NCBI GenBank assembly: GCA_019416285.1
Contig: DXXM01000009.1
Coordinates: 1 to 64,000, forward strand
Source of the DNA: Bacteroidales bacterium
GTDB taxonomy: Bacteria; Bacteroidota; Bacteroidia; Bacteroidales; Muribaculaceae
Direction of reading: 5' to 3'
DNA: 64,000 bases
Below are positions 27,942 through 34,384 of the stretch, piece by piece (position 1 is the first letter of the stretch; every line of letters begins with the position of its first letter). The notes under the pieces are model-generated. The model was not told the origin of the DNA. It was given only the letters and a program-made list of their open reading frames with translations, and ran no database searches. Position numbers and translations under genes: made by a program.

Positions 27942-27972
27942 TTGCCGCTGAAATAAATTTTCTCTATCTTTG
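27942..27972 (+). promoter_or_regulatory. Predicted promoter of the zinc-ribbon cluster leader
   Basis: TTG at 27942-27944, 20-nt spacer, TATCTTTG at 27965-27972. The predicted start near 27979 lies about 480 nt upstream of the first zinc-ribbon gene, so the transcript would have a very long leader. Confidence 0.55.
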
Positions 27973-28103
27973 CTCACACAACCGATAGAGTTCGGTTGAC
28001 TTTACATATCATTTTTAAAAGCGTTTTTGCTTATCTTCTAACAGAAAATCGCCAAAAAGTATGTTCGGGAAAGATAATGCAGTACAAAACGCTCATGCTC
28101 GTC

Positions 28104-28220
28104 TATATCCACCCGCGACGAGCGGGTGTCGGTATATCGACATGGCGTGGGGGTGGACTGTATATTTCCGAAAGGCGTTTGGCGATGCCTCTGTTAGATA
28201 TTCAGCACAAAGTCCCTGCG
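28104..28220 (+). ncRNA. Candidate structured leader RNA
   Basis: Two stems are visible. The first is CACCCGC (28110-28116)/GCGGGTG (28122-28128) with a GACGA loop, flanked by ATAT-CC/GG-TATAT pairing. The second is nested: GGACT (28155-28159)/AGTCC (28211-28215), ATAT (28162-28165)/ATAT (28198-28201) and AGGC (28173-28176)/GCCT (28187-28190). It lies in the middle of the predicted 480-nt leader before the zinc-ribbon genes. It is not recognised as a named riboswitch; it could be a leader motif or a separate small RNA. Confidence 0.4.
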
Positions 28221-28460
28221 CTTTTCCATTTCTTTAACCTTAACAATATTACTGTCACACGTTGGGGACGCGACAGACAGCCTTATTTACACATGAGAAC
28301 GTTTTTTATAGTATGCGCGGTAAATACAAGTGCATTTCATTCACAAAATAATGTGATGTCAGTAAAATTCAACCGGGTTTAATTATAATTTTTATCGTGC
28401 ATCTCCGGATATGCGCGTGGCTATGCGCATATCCGGAAGGCTTAATATCTGCGTACCAAG

Positions 28461-29186
28461 ATGAAATTCAAATGTAATTCATGCCGGCATGTGTTTGAGC
28501 ATGAAGCGAATCAGAATGAATGTTTCTGTCCGAAATGCGGCAATATTAGCACCCGTTGTGCGGAAGAAAAAGAAGAGGAACATCATGCCTTATGCAAGGA
28601 ATGTGGAACAGAAATTCCCGCTGGCTCCACATCCTGCCCCGTTTGCGGATGCCCTGCCTCTTCCTCTAAACCCAGGCATTGCCGTGAGTGCGGTGCAGAA
28701 CTGAAAGATTCCGTACATGTTTGTCCTCAATGCGGATGTCCAGTCTCTCCGGCCATGCTCCTTCCGGTCGCCATCTTCCCTCCCGTAACCATCAACCAGA
28801 CAGCTATTCCTATGGAAGTTGACGAGCAGGAATTGTCTCTTCCTCAAAGGAGCAAGGCTTTATACTGGTATATCGGCGGGATTGCCGCGATTATGTTGGT
28901 AGGTTTCGGCTTATTTTATTCCGCCACTGACTTTTTCAAAGATAAGGCTTCCGCGTCGGAATCTGTTACCCAAACTCCCACACAGGTAGTAATCGACGGA
29001 ACTAATCTGCGTATGCGGTATGCACCACTTCCGGAGGCTGAGACATACAAGAGGATTGACGGAAGCGACTGCTACCCGAAAAAAGGTGAACGCTTCACCT
29101 ATAAGGGAGAAACCGGAGACTTTTATAAGATTGATTATAACGGACTTGAGCTATACGTCTCCAAACTACATACTCACACAGAATAA
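28461..29186 (+). CDS. Zinc-ribbon membrane protein with C-terminal SH3-like domain
   Basis: 241 residues. Three zinc-ribbon modules occupy the first 100 residues: C5-x2-C8 with C23-x2-C26, then CKECG...CPVCGCP, then CRECG...CPQCGCP. One membrane helix (about 137-156, YIGGIAAIMLVGFGLFY) is followed by a 75-residue outer part with an SH3-like pattern (GTNLRMRYAPLPEAETYK, KKGERFTYKGETGDFYKIDYNGLELYVS). The ribbons should face the cytoplasm and the SH3-like part the periplasm. First gene of a four-gene cluster; its N-terminus is paralogous to that of the gene at 29791. Specific function unknown. Confidence 0.8.
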   Translation: MKFKCNSCRHVFEHEANQNECFCPKCGNISTRCAEEKEEEHHALCKECGTEIPAGSTSCPVCGCPASSSKPRHCRECGAELKDSVHVCPQCGCPVSPAMLLPVAIFPPVTINQTAIPMEVDEQELSLPQRSKALYWYIGGIAAIMLVGFGLFYSATDFFKDKASASESVTQTPTQVVIDGTNLRMRYAPLPEAETYKRIDGSDCYPKKGERFTYKGETGDFYKIDYNGLELYVSKLHTHTE

Positions 29187-29220
29187 TTCTTTATTTTTTT
29201 AACATTAAATCTTTTATATT

Positions 29221-29649
29221 ATGGCACTTATCTATTGCTCCAATTGTGGAAAGCAGGTTTCAGACAAAGCGACAACCTGCGTTCATTGTAATGCAGCCCT
29301 TTCACCCGCACAACCTCAGGCACAACCCCAACCTCAGCCTCAGATGGCTCAGCAACCCTTCCAGCAGCACACAAATGCTACTCAACAGGCCGTGTACGTG
29401 AATGTTCCCTCCAAACAGTCCAACGGTATAGGCACTGCCGGACTCGTACTCTCCATTCTCGGACTCTTTCTCGGATGGATACCTGTGCTCGGATGGATTG
29501 TATGGTTCCTCGGTGTCCTTTTCAGCTTCATCGGCATGTTCAAAAGTCCGCGCGGATGTGCTATCGCCGGTTTCATTATCTCATTTATATGGCTGATTAT
29601 TTTTGTATTTGCCGTCGGATCTATCGCATCCCTTGCAGCCTTTAGTTAA
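29221..29649 (+). CDS. Zinc-ribbon, DUF4190-like membrane protein
   Basis: 142 residues. One zinc ribbon (CSNCGKQVSDKATTCVHC) is followed by a Pro/Gln-rich linker with PQ repeats (residues 29-52) and two hydrophobic segments: GTAGLVLSILGLFLGW...FLGVLFSFIGMF, then CAIAGFIISFIWLIIFVFAVG. This matches the layout of DUF4190-type small membrane proteins. It lies 34 bp after the preceding gene, so probably the same transcript. Role unknown. Confidence 0.8.
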   Translation: MALIYCSNCGKQVSDKATTCVHCNAALSPAQPQAQPQPQPQMAQQPFQQHTNATQQAVYVNVPSKQSNGIGTAGLVLSILGLFLGWIPVLGWIVWFLGVLFSFIGMFKSPRGCAIAGFIISFIWLIIFVFAVGSIASLAAFS

Positions 29650-29790
29650 ACTATAGCATGAGCAGTAAGTATTTGTGCATTTTCAGATTTCCGATAATCG
29701 CTTGGCTACTGTAGACTCCCACCGGCTCCGGATATTTTCAAAATGCACAGATACTTTCTGTTTTATCACTACAAAAAACCGCGTACCAAA

Positions 29791-31407
29791 ATGAAATTCA
29801 AATGTACCTCATGTCAGCATGTATTCGAATATGAAGCGGACAAAAACGAATGTTTCTGTCCTAAATGCGGCAATATCAGCACTCTCTGCAATGGAGAAAA
29901 AGAGGAGGAGGAAGAACCGTCTGCCGTGTGCAGTGAATGTGGAACAGTAATTCCTTCCGGTTCAACCTCCTGCCCGGTTTGCGGGTGTCCCGTATCCGCC
30001 ACACAGCATCGGCATTGCGAAGAATGTGGCGCGGAAGTGCCTGATTCCGCTCAGGTTTGCCCTCAGTGTGGTTGTCCTGTCGTTGCTCCAATGTCCTCTC
30101 AGTCATCAGAGACGCAGTGCACAAGTGAGAGTGGAAGCTCCGCGGCAGACAAGATGCCGGAAAATGCCTCCGATTCCCTGTCTGACTACACGACAGAAGA
30201 AGAGAAGCGGAAGAAACTCTATTATATTATAGGAGGGGCGGTTCTCGGATTGGCCGTTTTAGGGTCACTTATATGGTTCTTTATCGGACGTTCATCCGAC
30301 TCCGAGACTGACCGCGACCGGCATATTGTCATTGCCGAAAATCTTTTCTTCCGTTCATCACCATCAGCCATAACCGACAAAAACCTTATCAACAAACTCC
30401 CTTACGGCACCGAACTCAAACTTCTCGGTCGTGATGGTGACTGGGCCGAGGTGGAAGTGGAAGGCGAACACGGCTATGTCGGCTGGCGCTACATCCTCCC
30501 CGACTCGTCGTTCAAACGCCTCAATGCGACATGGGACACGGTAAACATACGCGAAATCGTGGACCAGAACCGCTCGCGCCTCGCAGTGTTCGACTATATC
30601 AACAGACATTCGCTCGAAACAGGTGCTCCCTACTGGCAGATAAACTACGCCAACGAAAAAGGTCAGATGCCCAACAGTGTCGCATGGCCCGACCTCAAAA
30701 ACATGTATGACAAATATCCCGAATTTGCCTTCATAATCGAAAACGGCCTGACCCACGAGCGTCGCATGGCCATTTACTCCTTCGACCACGACACCGAAGA
30801 ACCGGTACTTATCTACGACGAACCGGTCGTTTACGACGGCCTGATACGCGACATCAGCCTCGACCGCCGGGGCAATCTTCAGATAAGCTTTACCGGAAAT
30901 CTTATAGGCGCGTCCTATGAGGAAGAGGATGACCTCGGTTGCGCCACTTATGAAGAACTGTATCAGGAAGAGACCACCCATGAACCAGCGGCAGTCCCGG
31001 AAGATATTCTGAACTCCATCAAAGCCACAGAACTTCAGATTTCCACTCAAGAAACCGTGGAGGAGCCGATTGAACCCGAAGTCGACCAAAACAAGACCTA
31101 CTATTCAGTTGATCAAGATCCAAAGTTTCCGGGAGGCGATGCGGCCATGATGCGTTGGATCAGCGAACATCTCCGCTATCCGGCAATGGCACAGGAAAAT
31201 AACATACAGGGGCGCGTGGTAGTACAATTCATTGTCACCAGAAGCGGCAAAATCGGGGAAGTCAAGGTGATCCGCTCTAAGGATCCGGACCTTGACAGAG
31301 AAGCTATCCGCGTTGTCAGGACACTACCCGACTTCACACCCGGGACAATAAAAGGCGTCCCTGTCGATGCCTGGTACACCCTCCCCATCAACTTCCGTCT
31401 CTCATGA
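29791..31407 (+). CDS. Zinc-ribbon/SH3/TonB C-terminal fusion protein
   Basis: 538 residues from the ATG at 29791. The frame opens at 29743, but MKFKC aligns with the paralogue at 28461 and the upstream GCGTACCAA is shared, so 29791 is chosen. Order: three zinc ribbons (to about residue 95), acidic linker, membrane helix (about 150-171, YYIIGGAVLGLAVLGSLIWFF), SH3-like domain (ENLFFRSSPSAI to HGYVGWRYILP), a region of about 190 residues of unknown type, and a TonB C-terminal domain (PKFPGGDAAMMRWISEHLRYP...VDAWYTLPINFRLS). TonB domains normally contact outer-membrane transporters, so this is an envelope-spanning protein with cytoplasmic metal-binding modules. No exbB or exbD lies near. Confidence 0.85.
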   Translation: MKFKCTSCQHVFEYEADKNECFCPKCGNISTLCNGEKEEEEEPSAVCSECGTVIPSGSTSCPVCGCPVSATQHRHCEECGAEVPDSAQVCPQCGCPVVAPMSSQSSETQCTSESGSSAADKMPENASDSLSDYTTEEEKRKKLYYIIGGAVLGLAVLGSLIWFFIGRSSDSETDRDRHIVIAENLFFRSSPSAITDKNLINKLPYGTELKLLGRDGDWAEVEVEGEHGYVGWRYILPDSSFKRLNATWDTVNIREIVDQNRSRLAVFDYINRHSLETGAPYWQINYANEKGQMPNSVAWPDLKNMYDKYPEFAFIIENGLTHERRMAIYSFDHDTEEPVLIYDEPVVYDGLIRDISLDRRGNLQISFTGNLIGASYEEEDDLGCATYEELYQEETTHEPAAVPEDILNSIKATELQISTQETVEEPIEPEVDQNKTYYSVDQDPKFPGGDAAMMRWISEHLRYPAMAQENNIQGRVVVQFIVTRSGKIGEVKVIRSKDPDLDREAIRVVRTLPDFTPGTIKGVPVDAWYTLPINFRLS

Positions 31408-31447
31408 CCCCATCACTTATCCACCATCCCTACTTATCTCCCCGATT

Positions 31448-32302
31448 ATGAAACATATTCTCACCACACTCCTTTCACTCCTCCTCGCCGTCAGTCTTAA
31501 CGCCCAGTCCGGAAAACAGTGGCTCGCAGCCGCCCGTCAGGGCCGTGTCGAAGCCATGCACCCCACAGCAGTCCGCTATCTCAATGGCTTTGACGGACTG
31601 CCCAAGGACAAAGCCAAAGCTCTCTATTGGGCAGAGAAAGGCGCTGAACTCGGCAATGTCGACGCGATGCTTCTCACAGCAGCCATATATCAGGACCACG
31701 AAAAAAATCTGATGGATTCAAAAACAATCTACTGGTATGAAAAAGCGGCTCAGACCGGTTCCAAAAAAGCCATGTCCGATTTATGCCGGACATACACCTC
31801 TATTTTCTATCCCCTCGCTGATGATAAGCCGGCACGGATAAAGTGTACGGAACGTCTGATTTACTGGTACGACCGTATGTCACAGTCCTATGAGTTTTCC
31901 GAAAGCGAGCGCCAGAGCTGTGCAAGCATGAAACGTAATTTTGAGCGCGAACTGTCCAAGCTCAAAGGAGAGACACCGGACTATGGTTCCCCCGCAGTGC
32001 AGCAAGAGAAAGAGGAGGAAATTGTACCGGCCCAGTTTCCGGGCGGTGATGCGGCCATGCGGCAGTTCATAGCCAAAAATCTCAACAAGGCTCTCGGCGA
32101 CCGCTTCAACACGCACGGGACAGTCGTGGTCAGCTTCACGGTCTACGACAACGGTTCGATTGACAACATCGAAAGCACCCACCTTCACTCAAATCTCGAC
32201 ACCGAAGCCAGGCGCGTGGTAAAAATAATGCCCCGTTGGACGCCCGGCACCAAAGGCGGCCGCCCGGTCAGCATGAAGCGCCGCGTATCAATCGAATTCT
32301 GA
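31448..32302 (+). CDS. SEL1-repeat protein with TonB C-terminal domain
   Basis: 284 residues from the ATG at 31448, which opens a clean signal peptide (MKHILTTLLSLLLAVSLNAQ); the longer frame from 31367 overlaps the preceding gene and is rejected. SEL1/TPR-like repeats (ALYWAEKGAELGNVDAMLLTA, IYWYEKAAQTGSKKAMSDLC, LIYWYDRMSQ) cover residues 25-140 and a TonB C-terminal domain covers about 190-284 (AQFPGGDAAMRQFIAKNL...MKRRVSIEF). It starts 40 bp after the zinc-ribbon/TonB fusion, sharing the same FPGGDAAM motif, so the two probably work together in the periplasm. Confidence 0.85.
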   Translation: MKHILTTLLSLLLAVSLNAQSGKQWLAAARQGRVEAMHPTAVRYLNGFDGLPKDKAKALYWAEKGAELGNVDAMLLTAAIYQDHEKNLMDSKTIYWYEKAAQTGSKKAMSDLCRTYTSIFYPLADDKPARIKCTERLIYWYDRMSQSYEFSESERQSCASMKRNFERELSKLKGETPDYGSPAVQQEKEEEIVPAQFPGGDAAMRQFIAKNLNKALGDRFNTHGTVVVSFTVYDNGSIDNIESTHLHSNLDTEARRVVKIMPRWTPGTKGGRPVSMKRRVSIEF

Positions 32303-32466
32303 TACGTGCCAACACCAACACCCTCTTACTTTCATTCAAAACAAAATCCTGTTTGACGGCAACGAATATAGTCCCAGCCGATACTGATACAGCTCTTTTT
32401 CACCACTTTTAAACCCATGTCAAGATTTTTTTTGATAAAAACGGATGAAATTTCTGCGAAAAGAGT

Positions 32467-32474
32467 TACATTTG
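32467..32474 (+). promoter_or_regulatory. Possible -7 element of the ferredoxin gene
   Basis: TACATTTG matches TAnnTTTG, 83 nt before the ferredoxin ATG. No good -33 element lies at the right distance, so this is tentative. The rest of the 255-bp gap after the SEL1/TonB gene shows nothing else. Confidence 0.35.
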
Positions 32475-32557
32475 CAGAGCAATATCTGCTGCGGCTTGCC
32501 GCCGCGGTCAGACAATCTGTTTCGTATAAATTATCTAACAACCAAAATTAATCTATC

Positions 32558-32728
32558 ATGGCTTACGTTATCACTGACTCTTGCGTGGCTTGCGGCACCT
32601 GCCAGCCCGTTTGCCCCGTCGACGCTATCTCTGAAGGCGACATCTACCACATCGATCCCGACACCTGCATCGAGTGCGGTTCTTGCGCAGAAGTTTGCCC
32701 CAGCGAAGCAATCGTCCCCGGCGAATAA
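32558..32728 (+). CDS. Small 2[4Fe-4S] ferredoxin
   Basis: 56 residues. Two classical CxxCxxCxxxCP motifs: C9-x2-C12-x2-C15-x3-C19-P and C37-x2-C40-x2-C43-x3-C47-P, each followed by the expected acidic/AI sequence (VDAIS, SEAIV). This is a clostridial-type ferredoxin that carries low-potential electrons in the cytoplasm, for example for pyruvate:ferredoxin oxidoreductase (family knowledge). It is monocistronic: ATG at 32558, stop TAA at 32726-32728, and a strong terminator 46 nt later. Confidence 0.96.
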   Translation: MAYVITDSCVACGTCQPVCPVDAISEGDIYHIDPDTCIECGSCAEVCPSEAIVPGE

Positions 32729-32774
32729 TAGCAATCCGGCAAGAAGTCTCAATTTTTTATTCAGACACTGCTTC

Positions 32775-32819
32775 AAAAGCTGTCTCCATGTGTTCTACAA
32801 CATGGAGACAGCTTTTTTT
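32775..32819 (+). terminator. Ferredoxin terminator
   Basis: Perfect 17-bp arms (32775-32791 and 32800-32816, core AGCTGTCTCCATGT/ACATGGAGACAGCT), 8-nt loop, followed by a run of T to 32819. Confidence 0.95.
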
Positions 32820-32853
32820 CACTTTTTTCATCCACCCTATCAAATTAAATTAT

Positions 32854-32861
32854 TACATTTG
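32854..32861 (+). promoter_or_regulatory. Possible -7 element of gdhA
   Basis: TACATTTG, 51 nt upstream of the gdhA ATG and 35 nt after the ferredoxin terminator. The -33 position lacks an evident TTG, so the promoter may be weak or activator-dependent. Confidence 0.4.
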
Positions 32862-32912
32862 CACCGTTAACCAAAAATCATCAATACACACCAACCACAA
32901 ATCTTTTGTATC

Positions 32913-34250
32913 ATGGATATCAACACCATTCTGAGCAACCTCGAGGCCAAGCACCCGGGTGAAAAAGAGTATCTCCAGGCAGTCAAGGAAGTCCTTATCT
33001 GCGTTGAGGACGTCTACAACCAGCATCCCGAGTTTGAAAAGGCTAAAATCATCGAGCGCATGGTCGAGCCTGACCGCATCGTTACCTTCCGCGTCACCTG
33101 GGTTGACGACAAAGGCGAAGTGCAGAACAACATCGGCTACCGCGTTCAGTTCAACAATGCCATTGGCCCGTACAAAGGTGGTATCCGCTTCCACGCTTCT
33201 GTAAACCTCTCGATCCTCAAGTTCCTCGGCTTCGAGCAGACTTTCAAAAACGCTCTCACAACCCTCCCCATGGGTGGTGCCAAAGGCGGCAGCGACTTCT
33301 CGCCCCGCGGCAAGAGCGACGCTGAAATCATGCGCTTCTGCCAGGCCTTCATCCTCTGCCTCTGGAAGAACCTCGGTCCCGACCGCGACGTTCCCGCAGG
33401 CGATATAGGTGTAGGCGGCCGCGAAGTTGGCTACATGTACGGTATGTACAAGAAACTCGTCAACGAGTGCACCGGCACATTCACCGGCAAGGGCCTCGAC
33501 TTCGGCGGTTCACTCATCCGTCCTGAAGCCACCGGTTTCGGCGCTCTCTACTTCGTTCAGAGCATGCTCGCCGAGAAGAAAGACGACATCAAGGGCAAAA
33601 TCATCGCTGTTTCAGGCTTCGGTAACGTTGCATGGGGCGCTGTGACAAAGGCTACTGAACTCGGCGCCAAGGTTGTCACCATCTCGGGCCCCGACGGTTA
33701 CATCTACGACCCCGACGGAATCTCCGGCGACAAGATTGACTATATGCTCTATCTCCGCGCCACCGGCGAAGACATCGTCGCTCCCTACGCTGAGAAATAT
33801 CCCAACGCCACATTCTTCCCCGGCAAGAAACCCTGGGAGCAGAAGGTCGACATCGCCCTCCCCTGCGCTACCCAGAACGAAGTCGACGGCGAAGATGCCA
33901 AGAAACTCGTGGCCAACAGCGTAGAGCTCGTGGCTGAAGTCTCCAACATGGGCTGCACACCCGAAGCCATCGACACATTCCTCGCTTCCAAGACTACCTA
34001 TGCTCCCGGCAAGGCTGTCAACGCAGGCGGTGTGGCAACTTCAGGCCTCGAAATGAGCCAGAACGCCGAACACCTCCAGTGGAGCGCCGAGGAAGTTGAC
34101 CGCCGTCTCCATGAAATCATGAAGAATATCCACACCCAGTGTGTGAAACACGGCACCGAACCCGACGGCTACATCAACTACATGAAGGGCGCCAACATCG
34201 CCGGCTTCATGAAGGTTGCCAACGCCATGATGGGCCAGGGCATCATCTGA
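32913..34250 (+). CDS. gdhA: NADP-type glutamate dehydrogenase
   Basis: 445 residues, the usual length for hexameric small-subunit enzymes. It makes glutamate from 2-oxoglutarate and ammonium. Visible motifs: substrate-binding GPYKGGIRFHASVNLSILK, the catalytic lysine block LPMGGAKGGSDFSPRGKSD, PAGDIGVGGREVGYMYGMYK, and the Rossmann region GKIIAVSGFGNVAWGAVTKATELGAKVV. The nucleotide preference (NADP) is inferred from the family. Single-gene unit between two terminators. Confidence 0.97.
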   Translation: MDINTILSNLEAKHPGEKEYLQAVKEVLICVEDVYNQHPEFEKAKIIERMVEPDRIVTFRVTWVDDKGEVQNNIGYRVQFNNAIGPYKGGIRFHASVNLSILKFLGFEQTFKNALTTLPMGGAKGGSDFSPRGKSDAEIMRFCQAFILCLWKNLGPDRDVPAGDIGVGGREVGYMYGMYKKLVNECTGTFTGKGLDFGGSLIRPEATGFGALYFVQSMLAEKKDDIKGKIIAVSGFGNVAWGAVTKATELGAKVVTISGPDGYIYDPDGISGDKIDYMLYLRATGEDIVAPYAEKYPNATFFPGKKPWEQKVDIALPCATQNEVDGEDAKKLVANSVELVAEVSNMGCTPEAIDTFLASKTTYAPGKAVNAGGVATSGLEMSQNAEHLQWSAEEVDRRLHEIMKNIHTQCVKHGTEPDGYINYMKGANIAGFMKVANAMMGQGII

Positions 34251-34312
34251 TAAACCCGCAACTTCCGCCGCATCATAATTCCGGTTATGATGTGAGTGTC
34301 AGAAAATAATCA

Positions 34313-34355
34313 TTAAGAGAATGAACAGCCTTCCACAGACCGTTCATTCTCTTAA
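34313..34355. terminator. gdhA terminator
   Basis: Perfect 14-bp arms TTAAGAGAATGAAC (34313-34326) and GTTCATTCTCTTAA (34342-34355) followed by TTCTTTTATT. A second small hairpin CATCATAA/TTATGATG lies just upstream (34271-34292). Confidence 0.85.
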
Positions 34356-34384
34356 TTCTTTTATTGAAACCCCCAAAATATAGC

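Noticed and set aside
27996..28382. 128-codon frame before the zinc-ribbon genes
   Set aside because: Odd composition, no recognisable motif, and it runs across the predicted RNA stems; the region is better explained as an untranslated leader.
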